A DNA stretch of 64,000 nt, from assembly GCF_016056295.1 (NCBI RefSeq), contig NZ_JAECZB010000014.1, positions 43,125 to 107,124 of the forward strand. Reading direction: 5' to 3'. Below the pieces are notes generated by a model that saw only the letters and a list, made by a program, of their open reading frames with translations, was not told the DNA's origin and searched no databases. Numbering within the stretch: position 1 is the stretch's first letter; every line of letters begins with the position of its first letter. The position numbers and the translations under genes are program-made. The DNA comes from Atlanticothrix silvestris CENA357. GTDB taxonomy: Bacteria > Cyanobacteriota > Cyanobacteriia > Cyanobacteriales > Nostocaceae. Shown here in pieces: positions 24,953-33,188 of the stretch.

Positions 24953-25425
24953 TTGACGAATGTTACGAAATCTACCGAGACCTGTTTGCAGAAGTTCAAA
25001 CTATTTTTATTCTTCCTCTGTCTAGAGCCGCAAAAGAAACATATTTTCATGCTTCTCATTGTGTGATTTTTCAGATGAGGTTCTAACTGGCAAATTAAAA
25101 GCGCCGAGATTAACAGCGTAGTCTTGGCGCTTCAAACATTATGAGTTTTCTTAACTGTTTGGTCTATAAATTTAGCTGACCCCATTTAAATGTTGTGGGC
25201 TTATATTCAGGGTCTTTATATTGGCTGACCCCGTTTGAACAATTTCCAGTTTCTCAGAAATTTTTGCATTTTCGGATTTCCTAATATTTTTTTTATTTTT
25301 CCTCTCTTTATATTTCACAACTTATAGAAGAGTTAATTATCTTGAAGAATATAAAGATATACAAAGCCCAGTTAAAACTTTTAGGAAAATTATTTCTTGC
25401 TTGGGATATCAGTAATTGTAATTAC
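24953..25425. other. Intergenic region with hairpin and a diverged direct repeat
   Basis: No gene is seen. At 25099-25132 aagcgcc pairs with ggcgctt, extended by aga/tct through a G-T pair, forming an 11-bp stem. At about 25160-25190 and 25211-25240 a diverged direct repeat occurs (ggtct...gctgacccc...tt, period 49). It may be the trace of a mobile element. Confidence 0.6.
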
Positions 25426-25695
25426 CTACGAGCCTGCTTTTGGCCGTTGTTCCCAACGCCATAGAAATACCATCAGAGCAACTATTCCCACTTGCAAAGC
25501 CAAGTTAGGTAAAGCATTATCGATATTCCGTCCAGCAAGCACCTGAAAAAAAAAGACAAATGCACCAATTGAACCAGAAGCAGCGCAACCGAGATAGATG
25601 AATTGTCGCAAGCCGCGATAGGGAGTTACCATTTCTGCTTTCAGCTGGGCATATTGTTCAGGACTCAGACGAGTTTTAGGATTTGGTTCTACCAT
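25426..25695 (-). CDS. DUF3493 (LPA1/Rep27-like) membrane protein
   Basis: The 89-residue protein has T-R-L-S-P-E-Q-Y-A-Q-L-K-A-E-M-V-T-P-Y-R-G-L-R-Q-F-I-Y followed by two membrane helices (about 33-52 and 62-78) and a basic end. This is the DUF3493 pattern, related to LPA1/Rep27, which helps photosystem II D1 assembly or turnover in algae and plants. In cyanobacteria the role is inferred only. Its start is 33 bases from the divergent tRNA-Thr gene. Confidence 0.8.
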   Translation of the reverse strand: MVEPNPKTRLSPEQYAQLKAEMVTPYRGLRQFIYLGCAASGSIGAFVFFFQVLAGRNIDNALPNLALQVGIVALMVFLWRWEQRPKAGS

Positions 25696-25728
25696 AAGTA
25701 AATAATGCTATAATCGTTAGCCGTGTGC

Positions 25729-25800
25729 GCCGATGTGGCTCAGTGGTAGAGCACTCGATTCGTAATCGAGCGGTCGCGGGTTCAAATCCCGCCATCGGCT
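25729..25800 (+). tRNA. trnT: tRNA-Thr (anticodon CGT)
   Basis: Cloverleaf: acceptor gccgatg pairs with catcggc (25793-25799), discriminator T. The D arm is gctc...gagc, the anticodon stem is ctcga/tcgag around ttCGTaa, and the T arm is gcggg-ttcaaat-cccgc. Length is 72 nt without encoded CCA. It is the likely anchor of the transposon relic whose end lies 38 bp downstream. Confidence 0.96.
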
Positions 25801-25838
25801 TTAAAATTTGTTGTATAAGTTCAAGTTTGCCATAAATC

Positions 25839-26167
25839 TGTAGAGTGACTAATGATTTGTCGTTGTGACAAATTTTCGCTTTGGACAATCTGCCGTAAAC
25901 TAGGTCTTTGTTCGTTTCATAAACCAGAGGAAAAGGGACAGAACTAGATCGGGTTAAGAGAATATCCTGCCAGCGTTTGGCTTCAGCATTGTCTTCTGGA
26001 ACAGTGGTTGTAGCAGTGAGCAGTGTCTCCAACGATCTAGCATTAGTTAAATCTCGACCTTTGGGAATTTGACTTGTTAGCTTTTCGCTTAGCCTTTGAA
26101 TTTGGATTTTTAGCTTACGATGGTGTTTAGCAAATTTTTCTGGATCTTCTTTTTTATAGCTCCTTAC
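25839..26167 (-). mobile_element. Relic of a type V-K CRISPR-associated transposon (right end plus cas12k fragment)
   Basis: The + strand at 25839 begins TGTAGAGTGACTAAT, followed by TTTGTCGTTGTGACAAAT. From memory this closely matches the right terminus of the Scytonema hofmannii CAST (TGTACAGTGACTAAT, then TGTCGTTGTGACAAAT). About 20 bp inward a cas12k-like fragment begins, oriented toward this end, as cas12k is in V-K elements. The terminus is 38 bp beyond tRNA-Thr, and V-K elements are known to insert beside tRNA genes. The left end, tnsB, tnsC, tniQ, tracrRNA and CRISPR array are not found, so the element is largely deleted. 26167 is where the fragment frame meets a stop, not a proven boundary. 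Confidence 0.75.
25898..26167 (-). pseudogene. cas12k: Internal fragment of Cas12k
   Basis: Read on the - strand from 26167, the frame gives K-K-E-D-P-E-K-F-A-K-H-H-R-K-L-K-I-Q-I-Q-R-L, then I-P-K-G-R-D-L-T, L-E-T-L-L-T-A-T-T-T-V-P-E-D-N-A-E-A-K-R-W-Q-D, and R-S-S-S-V-P-F-P-L-V-Y-E-T-N-K-D. As I recall it, Cas12k of Scytonema has E-D-P-E-K-F-A-K, I-P-K-G-R-D-L-T, T-N-V-P-E-N-E-A-E-A-K-S-W-Q-D and S-S-V-P-F-P-V-A-Y-E-T-N-E-D in the same order. About 90 of roughly 640 residues remain. No stop interrupts the fragment, but both flanks are lost. Downstream the frame continues into the transposon end and the tRNA, which creates a misleading longer ORF. Confidence 0.78.
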
Positions 26168-26180
26168 TTAAATAAATATT

Positions 26181-26220
26181 GGGTAGTGCGATGCCTACAG
26201 CGGCAAGCTACGCACTACCC
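26181..26220. terminator. Perfect 10-bp hairpin downstream of the VOC gene
   Basis: gggtagtgcg (26181-26190) pairs with cgcactaccc (26211-26220) around a 20-nt loop containing a gcctacagcggcaagc dispersed-repeat string. It lies 25 bases past the VOC gene stop and also marks the inner edge of the cas12k relic. Confidence 0.65.
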
Positions 26221-26244
26221 AAACTAAAATCCCATAAATTACTA

Positions 26245-26847
26245 CTAATTTGCTACTTCAGCTACTTCAATAATGCGTCCTTCATAGTCTTTAACTAGAA
26301 AATTTAGAGGCTTCTGATTGCGAATCTTAAACTTTAAACCGCGCGTTTCTACTCGCATTAAAATCATATCTAGACAATCGCGGTCAAAGCAAACGTGACG
26401 TTGCTGATTTTTAGTACCCAAACTCGCTCCAGTAATGACGTGTAACTGAGTATTTTTCTTTAGTTGATACCACAGTCCATCATTCGCATTATTCATCATC
26501 CTGCCAGACAAACTAGGACTAGTGGACATATACAGTGGATCGATCCCGGTTGCGCCCATAGTTTGTTCGTAGTTGTAGTAGTAGTGCAAAGGCACTTCAG
26601 CTGCTGGCAAGTCTAGCAGCCCTTCGTACAACTGTCGTGCAATCTCCAAATCAGACACCATAACTGTGTGTACTTTGGGGGCACTGGTGAGAAACATCCA
26701 CATAGCGCCTGCATAAGCTGCCAGTAGCATCACCATAATGCCTTGGGTGGAGAATAGACTATCCAAGGGCAGAGAAGGCAAAAACGAGCCTAAAGTCAAG
26801 GGAGCGAGCAGAAAATTCATCGCACTGACTGCTATAACCATGAACAA
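26245..26847 (-). CDS. VOC/glyoxalase-like protein with N-terminal membrane segments
   Basis: The N-terminus has a hydrophobic region (about residues 1-20 and 33-54). A glyoxalase/bleomycin-resistance fold follows: V-H-T-V-M-V-S-D-L-E-I-A-R-Q-L-Y-E-G-L-L-D-L-P, then Q-R-H-V-C-F-D-R-D-C-L and L-N-F-L-V-K-D-Y-E-G-R-I-I-E-V-A. The possible metal ligands are not complete for a classical glyoxalase I, so the substrate is unknown. Starts are possible at 26847 or 26820. It is a conserved cyanobacterial type; only the fold assignment is firm. Confidence 0.75.
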   Translation of the reverse strand: MFMVIAVSAMNFLLAPLTLGSFLPSLPLDSLFSTQGIMVMLLAAYAGAMWMFLTSAPKVHTVMVSDLEIARQLYEGLLDLPAAEVPLHYYYNYEQTMGATGIDPLYMSTSPSLSGRMMNNANDGLWYQLKKNTQLHVITGASLGTKNQQRHVCFDRDCLDMILMRVETRGLKFKIRNQKPLNFLVKDYEGRIIEVAEVAN

Positions 26848-27040
26848 ATTAAAGATTGTATAAGGGAGCCGCTTTTATTATTGTCGATAAAGACTAAAAA
26901 TTAAGTCCTTGTTTCTAGTTTATCAATACTAAAGTAGTCTGAGTCTTAGCAATGACTACAAACACACCAAATATAGTACTGGGTGAGCTACAAGACTGCT
27001 ATTTCCAATATTATTTTAACCACTATCAACCGAATGGCTT

Positions 27041-27670
27041 ATGCAAATTCCTCATTTTCCCGAAGCTAATCACCCGTTAATCAAGTCGCTGTTCCATCAC
27101 AGTGACCAAGAATTGCTGAATCTGTTTCAAAGCTATCCGGATGCTGGAAAGTACTTTACGGTGATTTTTTGCCGCTACAGCCCCATAGTTTACACCCTAA
27201 TTCAGCATTCAGCGCGATCGCCTGTGCAAGCAGATTATCTGTTTACCCTCACTTGGCGACATATCTATTACGAACTTGGCGGACTCAATTTAACTGAACC
27301 CCAACCAGGACAGGAAGCTTTAACTCTACAAAATTGGCTAATTAATATTACAGCTTTCTGTATCAATGAGCTGAAAGTACCTCCCACAGAAGCAATTCAT
27401 TATTCTCTGCAAGCAACTTCGCCACCCTTATGGTGTTATGTAGAAAAGGCATTAGATCAACTACCACCCATTTTGCGACTCATGGTCTTAATGGCTCAGA
27501 CTTTCCATTGGAGCGAAACTAGAATTGCTGCCTATCTCCAAGCTGAAGGAGAAAAAATATCGCCTCTCGAAGTAGCCAATTTTCTCCAGGAAGGCTATCG
27601 TATGCTAGAGGACAAATTACCTACAGACATCCGCACCATCTACTTGGGCGAAGATTTAGTCCAATCTTAG
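27041..27670 (+). CDS. Sigma-70-family-like factor (cyanobacterial group)
   Basis: The 209-residue protein has a region-2-like helical start (L-L-N-L-F-Q-S-Y-P-D-A-G-K-Y-F-T-V-I-F-C-R-Y-S-P-I-V-Y) and a region-4-like helix-turn-helix (L-P-P-I-L-R-L-M-V-L-M-A-Q-T-F-H-W-S-E-T-R-I-A-A-Y-L). As I recall, relatives in Nostoc are annotated as sigma-70-family RNA polymerase sigma factors. Canonical -10 recognition residues are not clear, so promoter selectivity is uncertain. No anti-sigma gene is adjacent. Confidence 0.65.
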   Translation: MQIPHFPEANHPLIKSLFHHSDQELLNLFQSYPDAGKYFTVIFCRYSPIVYTLIQHSARSPVQADYLFTLTWRHIYYELGGLNLTEPQPGQEALTLQNWLINITAFCINELKVPPTEAIHYSLQATSPPLWCYVEKALDQLPPILRLMVLMAQTFHWSETRIAAYLQAEGEKISPLEVANFLQEGYRMLEDKLPTDIRTIYLGEDLVQS

Positions 27671-27767
27671 TTTAGGTATATACGCGTATACCAGTAGTGT
27701 TAATTAAGAAAAATAAAACTTCTCTTAAACCTTCTACTTAAAGCCGAAATTTCACGGGTTAATTTTT

Positions 27768-28871
27768 ATGAAACAACGGCATTTATTTTCATTAGCTCTT
27801 ATCCTTCGTACCGAACACTTGGTAAATTCTCGCCGTAGTGCTGGACTCACTGGACGGCTCACTTTTTATTTTTTACTTTTTACTTTTTTGCTTACTCCCG
27901 TAGCAGCAGGTGCTGCTGATATTACCCAACAACTCCACCAATCTTTAAGTAATTCTAGTTGGCGACAATCTAGAGATGAAGCAGATAGCTTATTGCGGAT
28001 TGGGGAACAACAGTACGCTTCTGGCTATGCTGATAAAACAATTGACTCTTCCTTACAAGCACTCGATATTTATCACTCGATTGGCGATATTAAAGCTCAA
28101 GGACTGACTTATAGTTTGCTGGCTAGGGCTTACATCCAACTGAGTCGTTTTAAAGAAGGAGAAAATGCATTACGGCGACAGTTAGGTATTGCTCGTGACA
28201 CTAAAGATTTTCAATCTCAGATTTTTGCCCTTAATAACCTTGCTACCTTACTACTACAACAAGGAGAACCTGTTGCTGCTGGTAAAACAGTCCAAGAAGC
28301 ACTGACAATTGCTCACAATGTCAAAAACATTGAAGGTGAAGGACTGTCTTTAAGTAACTTAGGATTAGTAACAACCAGGCTAGGAGATTACAATAAAGCG
28401 ATTAAGCTTTATGAAACTGCTTTAACTTTCCGCCGCCAAACTGGCGATATCGTGGGTGAGGCGAATACTTTAAATAACTTAGGTGATGCTTATCTAGCAG
28501 CGGGAAACTATTCAGATACAATTGGTACTTATGGGGCAGCAATGCGGATTGCTAAAATCAACCGCGATCGCACTAACCAACTACGGGCAATTGATGGTCT
28601 AGTAACAGCTCATAGTGCTGTAGGCCGCTATGAACGTGCTTTTGATTTATTGGAACAGCGCCTCATCCTCGCTCAAGAATTACAAAATCTGCGTGAAGAA
28701 TTGAAATCTTTTGAATCTTATGCTCAAATTTACGAGCAGCTAGGTAACTACCCAACTGCCCGTAATTTTTACGAAAGAGCGATTGTATTGTCACGCACAT
28801 TAGAAGACAGCAAAAAAGAAGTGCTATTGGTAGATAGATTAACTCAAATGCTGAAGCAGCCTGTCAAATAG
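27768..28871 (+). CDS. Secreted tetratricopeptide-repeat protein
   Basis: The 367-residue protein has an N-terminal hydrophobic export segment (about residues 30-50, F-Y-F-L-L-F-T-F-L-L-T-P-V-A-A-G-A-A). Six or seven TPR units of the Kinesin-light-chain/TPR_12 type follow (I-K-A-Q-G-L-T-Y-S-L-L-A-R-A-Y; G-E-G-L-S-L-S-N-L-G-L-V; G-E-A-N-T-L-N-N-L-G-D-A-Y). The unit spacing is about 40 residues. No CHAT or other effector domain is attached. It probably acts as a periplasmic interaction scaffold; the partner is unknown. Confidence 0.82.
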   Translation: MKQRHLFSLALILRTEHLVNSRRSAGLTGRLTFYFLLFTFLLTPVAAGAADITQQLHQSLSNSSWRQSRDEADSLLRIGEQQYASGYADKTIDSSLQALDIYHSIGDIKAQGLTYSLLARAYIQLSRFKEGENALRRQLGIARDTKDFQSQIFALNNLATLLLQQGEPVAAGKTVQEALTIAHNVKNIEGEGLSLSNLGLVTTRLGDYNKAIKLYETALTFRRQTGDIVGEANTLNNLGDAYLAAGNYSDTIGTYGAAMRIAKINRDRTNQLRAIDGLVTAHSAVGRYERAFDLLEQRLILAQELQNLREELKSFESYAQIYEQLGNYPTARNFYERAIVLSRTLEDSKKEVLLVDRLTQMLKQPVK

Positions 28872-28896
28872 CTCATAGTCCCCAGTTAAAGGACTA

Positions 28897-29730
28897 TTAA
28901 TTAACGAAAACTGTACCATCTTCTTGAACCCTAACAGTACCTTTATCCATACCTGGGTCAGTCGTTGCGTCCAGTGTAACTTCTAACATTCCTGGTGTGG
29001 AAGTAGACTGGGGAATTACTTGCAACAGTCCCCGGTCATTACGGTAAAAAGTCAATGTTGTTGGTGCATTTAAACCTTGCAGCATCACATTTGACTGGCC
29101 TTCTAGGGTTCTGGGTTGCGTATCACCAATTGCTTGGTAAGTTACGTTGGCCCCAGTATTATTGATCAATTTGATATTGACCTTACCATTGGCCAATGCG
29201 AGCTTAGTGCTGGGGGCTTGTCGCTGACTTGGCAGGGGTGGCTGAGGTACAGAAACCTCTGGACGAACAGGAACAACTACACCAGGAGTAAATCCTTGTG
29301 TTTGTAGTTGTTGGGTAAGAGCATTGGGCGGACATCCTTGAGGTACTACATTTCTAGTGTTGAATGGTTCTTCGTAGTAAATACGAGGACAAGGGTTAAT
29401 TCCAGGAGTGGTTGACTGGGGTGTTTCGCCACCTACACTCATTCCTCCTTGGTATGGTGATGAGGATGTAGGCGCAGGCGCGGGAGTCATGGGAAGAGTT
29501 CCTTGAGCAGCTAGTCTGCGAGTTAGGGCGTTGGGAGGGCATCCGCGTGGCGTTAAAACCCGATTGTTGTGTGGTTCTTCGTAGTAAATACTAGGACAAG
29601 GATTAACTTGGCGAGTAGTCTGTTGTGCTACTGCTGCTTTAGGAATTACTGGCGTACCAATTAGTAATCCTCCACAAACAGCCCCCAATAACCCAGCATA
29701 TTTGCGAAAAGTTGGGAAATTATTATTCAT
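28897..29730 (-). CDS. Secreted protein with duplicated Cys motif, unknown function
   Basis: The 277-residue protein has a signal peptide (to about residue 36, A-A-V-A-Q). It carries two copies of a motif, N-P-C-P-x-I-Y-Y-E-E-P-x-N-x-R-x-x-x-P-x-G-C-P-P-N-A-L-T, at about 43-70 and 112-139. Pro/Ser-rich linkers and a C-terminal beta-rich domain follow (K-V-N-I-K-L-I-N-N-T-G-A-N-V-T-Y-Q-A-I-G-D). The paired cysteines in each motif could form disulphides in the periplasm. The C-terminal domain resembles those of other cyanobacterial secreted proteins, but I do not recognise a function. Confidence 0.75.
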   Translation of the reverse strand: MNNNFPTFRKYAGLLGAVCGGLLIGTPVIPKAAVAQQTTRQVNPCPSIYYEEPHNNRVLTPRGCPPNALTRRLAAQGTLPMTPAPAPTSSSPYQGGMSVGGETPQSTTPGINPCPRIYYEEPFNTRNVVPQGCPPNALTQQLQTQGFTPGVVVPVRPEVSVPQPPLPSQRQAPSTKLALANGKVNIKLINNTGANVTYQAIGDTQPRTLEGQSNVMLQGLNAPTTLTFYRNDRGLLQVIPQSTSTPGMLEVTLDATTDPGMDKGTVRVQEDGTVFVN

Positions 29731-30170
29731 TAGTTTACTCCTGGGGATATATCGGCTTTTTTCTTAAAAATTTTTAATTTATTTAAATGTAAGTGTAGAT
29801 TTTAAAGTTTATTTTTATTTCTGGCGTTACTGAATCAATCAATGGATGAAATTTATGTATTTAAATCTAAAACTCCTTATTCTCTGTACGCCTGTGCGTG
29901 AAGCAATTCATTCCGCATTTATGCAACGCCTTATTAATTAATAAGCATCTTTTTTAATTATTACGTTAATTCTAACAATTACATTTTTTGTTTTTCTCTA
30001 ACTATAGACTTGGAAATAATATTAATTTAAACAATAATTTCATTCTTAAGTATGAACAAAATAAATTAATTATTACAAATAAATAGTTCCAAGTTCACCT
30101 AGGCGAACTTACGATAATAAATGTCGCCTAAGCGTTTCATAATATACGTAACTAAGACTTGTAGCAGAGC
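29731..30170. other. AT-rich intergenic region, no gene seen
   Basis: This 440-base stretch is strongly AT-rich and carries poly-A/T tracts (aaaaattttt, ttaattaataag). It should contain the promoter of the secreted Cys-motif protein. I find no convincing ORF, RNA gene or strong hairpin. Confidence 0.6.
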
Positions 30171-31037
30171 TTAAGCTTCTTCCCACATTTGACGAACTTT
30201 ATCAGGCAACCAACTTGCTATTTCTTGAATTCTTTCTGAAGATAATTCATCTTTAGTGGCAGAAAATACCGCTTTAACTACTTGTTCGCGGTCTACACTT
30301 GGTGGCATACCGCCTTCATTTGCCACTCTGAATAAGAAGCGATCGCTATCAATCTTAAAAATACCAGGGCCTTGCCAAGGTGGACGTACCCGACTCAAAA
30401 ATCCCACAATTGGATTTGTATCATGCCATAAGTCAGCGATTTCCATTTGCACTGATTTATCATCAGTGATCTCAGCTGGTTTGTGCAGTTCACTTTCAAC
30501 TCTGTCAGCGGCTTCTGTAGTCATTAAGTCGCGCATTACCCGATATACGACTTCTGTGATATCCCTAGTGTCATAAAGGTCGGGTAGACCACTCTTTAGC
30601 ATCACCTTTTCTAAAAAAGGCATATCTTTTGTAGCGATGGGAACCGATGATCCTTTCTTTAAACTTTCGGGTGGATTAGTTTCCATCTCTTCTAGCCATT
30701 TGCGTCCTTTCTCTGTGAGTTCTGCTCTTTTAAAGGTAATCAAGTGAGGCAGAGGCCCATCTTTTGACGCATAAGTATTGGCAATTCTCATGTCAAACTC
30801 TTGGGGATTAATGAAATCAGGAACATCTTCTTGTTTTCCATAAGCATTACCTGTAAACTCAGCATTAATGTAGTGCTGTTGATTCAAGTAATCTAAATGT
30901 CCCAAGAATTCTGCTGGTGTTAATTTTTTACCTAATAAGTCAGCTTCATTAAACTCAAGCTCGTGCATTCCTTGCCCAGTTTCATTAATTTTTTTGAGTA
31001 AAATGTAAGCTACATCTTTTCTTATACTTATTGGCAT
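30171..31037 (-). CDS. DUF2267 domain protein
   Basis: The 288-residue protein has an N-terminal helical domain of winged-helix type (about 1-115; L-N-Q-Q-H-Y-I-N-A-E-F-T-G-N and L-T-E-K-G-R-K-W-L-E-E-M). A DUF2267 domain follows (about 155-285: I-T-E-V-V-Y-R-V-M-R-D-L-M-T-T-E-A-A-D-R-V, then L-W-H-D-T-N-P-I-V-G-F-L-S-R-V). DUF2267 is found in stress-related bacterial proteins with no fixed biochemical role. A strong GGAGG lies just before ATG 31037. The two-domain fusion suggests a regulatory or sensory protein; this is inference. Confidence 0.78.
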   Translation of the reverse strand: MPISIRKDVAYILLKKINETGQGMHELEFNEADLLGKKLTPAEFLGHLDYLNQQHYINAEFTGNAYGKQEDVPDFINPQEFDMRIANTYASKDGPLPHLITFKRAELTEKGRKWLEEMETNPPESLKKGSSVPIATKDMPFLEKVMLKSGLPDLYDTRDITEVVYRVMRDLMTTEAADRVESELHKPAEITDDKSVQMEIADLWHDTNPIVGFLSRVRPPWQGPGIFKIDSDRFLFRVANEGGMPPSVDREQVVKAVFSATKDELSSERIQEIASWLPDKVRQMWEEA

Positions 31038-31445
31038 CTAATCCTCCAAAATTCTGTCGTAGATGCATTTCGCCAAACCAAAAGTCATAGTTTGTTTTAG
31101 AGGATGTTTGAAAATTCCTGTTGTCAGTATCAAAAGTTTTAGATCCCTCTAAATCTCCCTTAAAAAGGGAGACTTTGATTCCGGTTCCCCCTTTGTTAAA
31201 GGAAGCCAGCGCTGGGGGCGGGTTTCCCTAATTGAAGCGACTGGCGTGGGTTATAGGGGATCTAAAAGCGCCTAAAGTCACAGCGAAACACTTTTCAAAC
31301 AACCTCTTACTCTATCGGCATGGATAGCAATATCAAACTATTAGCAGTTCAATTTATGACTCAATATTGCAAGCTTTGTGATCTAAGTTAAGATGTAAGG
31401 TTATTTATCTTCATCTGTCACAGGAAACAAATGCCAATTATAAAA
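31038..31445. repeat. Intergenic region with dispersed hairpin repeat
   Basis: At about 31153-31172 tctccctt-aaaa-aagggaga forms a hairpin within a ctaaatctcccttaaaaagggagacttt string that recurs in many cyanobacterial genomes. It is followed by a GC-rich ggaagccagcgctgggggcggg stretch similar to the block at 13850-13960. No gene is seen. Confidence 0.65.
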
Positions 31446-32867
31446 CTAAGACTCAAGGGTTATTGGTAAAGTGACAATAAAAGTAGTGCCTTTGCCAATA
31501 TTGCTTTCTACTTGAATTTGACCTTGGTGATGTTCGACAATAGCTTGAGCGATCGCTAGTCCTAATCCTGAACCTGTGGTGCTGTCTGTAGCTGTAGTCC
31601 TGGCTTTATGGGTACGTGCTGGATCTACTCGATAAAAGCGGTCAAATAAGCGTGGGAGTGCTTCTGCTGGAATCCCAATCCCTGTGTCATTCACCTTAAT
31701 TTGCAACTGGTCGGTGCTGTGACGAATTTTAGAAACGCGATTATTGGCTTCTAAACGCATTAATTCTACATTTACTCTTCCACCTGTTGGCGTATATTGC
31801 AAGGCATTGCCGATCAAATTTGTAAACAACCGCACAAGCTGATCCCATTTGCCTACAAGTGTGAACCAATTTTCTAACAATTCAGGGCTAGTTACTGAAG
31901 CGGGAGGGTCAACTAAGTCTAAAGTGAGAATGATTTTTTTTTCACTAGCTAACAATTGTTGTTCTTCTACTACTTCCATTAACAAAGCATCCAGAGGACA
32001 AGGTGAACAACTATCTTTAGTAATACCACTATCTTGTCGTGCTAAAAATAGCAAATCATTGACTAATTTACCCAAACGCTGGGTTAGCCGTTCCACTATC
32101 TTTAACTGTTGACAATAGTTTACAGAAGTAGTTGTTTCTGTTGGTGCTAACTCCAAATCAGCTAAGGCAACTTGCACATTAGTTTGAATCAAAGCAATGG
32201 GACTTCTAAGTTCGTGGGAAGCATCAGCGGTAAATTGTTTCAGGCGTTGATAAGATTCACCTACAGGTTCCATCGCTTTACCCGAAAGAAACCAACCACT
32301 TGCAGCTACAGAAATGATCATTAACCAAATACCTAATGCCAAATCAATCATCAATTGACGACTAGGTTTAGTAACTTCAAACCAAGGATGACTTACACGC
32401 AGATATCCTAAAACTTGCCGTCCGACTTCGACACGCTGCGTTACTTGTCGCAATAAAAGTGCAGAATCGCCCCATCTTTCTATTTCCCTATCTGACTTTA
32501 CTACACGGACTGTTTCACCAGTGCGATCGCCATGAATGGGAATATTTAGGGGTTCTGATAAAGTTGACCAAATTAACTTACCAGTAGGACTGAACCATTC
32601 TAGATCTATGTGGTCATCTTCAACGGTGTCGGCATTATCTCGAAAACTGGCTTCTACATTAATGCGAAATTGCTCAGGCTTATCGTTAACTGGTTCAATG
32701 ACCAAAGAACGCTCTACAATTTCCACTACATGATTGAGGGTATCGTCAACTCGCTCCACCAATGTACTGCGGACATATAAATATACTCCACTGGCAAATA
32801 AAAGGAGTAATACAGCAGTGACAGCAGTGTACCAAATAGCAAGACGGCGACGAGTAGCCTGGAACAT
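31446..32867 (-). CDS. Membrane sensor histidine kinase, orphan
   Basis: The 473-residue protein has two membrane helices (about 12-32 and 172-195) enclosing a periplasmic sensor domain of about 140 residues. Then come the dimerisation/phosphoacceptor helix with D-A-S-H-E-L-R-S-P-I-A-L-I-Q-T and an HATPase domain with N-L-I-G-N-A-L-Q-Y-T-P, D-T-G-I-G-I-P and G-S-G-L-G-L-A-I-A. It resembles OmpR-linked kinases, but no response regulator gene is adjacent. The signal sensed is unknown. All catalytic boxes are intact. Confidence 0.88.
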   Translation of the reverse strand: MFQATRRRLAIWYTAVTAVLLLLFASGVYLYVRSTLVERVDDTLNHVVEIVERSLVIEPVNDKPEQFRINVEASFRDNADTVEDDHIDLEWFSPTGKLIWSTLSEPLNIPIHGDRTGETVRVVKSDREIERWGDSALLLRQVTQRVEVGRQVLGYLRVSHPWFEVTKPSRQLMIDLALGIWLMIISVAASGWFLSGKAMEPVGESYQRLKQFTADASHELRSPIALIQTNVQVALADLELAPTETTTSVNYCQQLKIVERLTQRLGKLVNDLLFLARQDSGITKDSCSPCPLDALLMEVVEEQQLLASEKKIILTLDLVDPPASVTSPELLENWFTLVGKWDQLVRLFTNLIGNALQYTPTGGRVNVELMRLEANNRVSKIRHSTDQLQIKVNDTGIGIPAEALPRLFDRFYRVDPARTHKARTTATDSTTGSGLGLAIAQAIVEHHQGQIQVESNIGKGTTFIVTLPITLES

Positions 32868-32966
32868 AAGACAATGCAGAGAAAATTTAATGGTATCAAA
32901 GTAAATCGATCTATATACTCAAGTAAGGATTCCTTACATTTGATAGCAAAGGCTAGGAGGCAAGTC

Positions 32967-33188
32967 ATGCTCGCCAAGTTAACTTCTAAAAATCAACTAA
33001 CGCTGCCTAAAAGTATTACCCGTGAAATCGGGGAGGCTGAGTATTTTGAGGTAAAGGTGGAGAGGGGGCAAATTATTCTGACTCCTGTAAAAATTCAGCG
33101 GGCTGATGCGGTTCGATCTAAGCTGGCGGATTTAGGGCTGAGTGAACAGGATGTGGCTGATGCAGTGGCTTGGGCGCGTCAGTCGTAA
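32967..33188 (+). CDS. AbrB/MazE-type antitoxin of a PIN system
   Basis: From ATG 32967, which has a perfect AGGAGG at 32955-32960, the protein is 73 residues. It opens M-L-A-K-L-T-S-K-N-Q-L-T-L-P-K-S-I-T-R, the swapped-hairpin DNA-binding fold. A C-terminal helix (L-S-E-Q-D-V-A-D-A-V-A-W-A-R-Q) is suited to binding the toxin. Its TAA overlaps the ATG of the PIN gene by one base (TAATG), so translation is coupled. It probably represses its own promoter, as is usual in this family. Confidence 0.85.
   Translation: MLAKLTSKNQLTLPKSITREIGEAEYFEVKVERGQIILTPVKIQRADAVRSKLADLGLSEQDVADAVAWARQS

Noticed and set aside
25676-25840. ORF continuing from the cas12k fragment through the tRNA
   Set aside because: The stretch is the tRNA-Thr gene and transposon end read in reverse; the G-F-E-P-A-T-A type peptide is a known artefact of tRNA translation.
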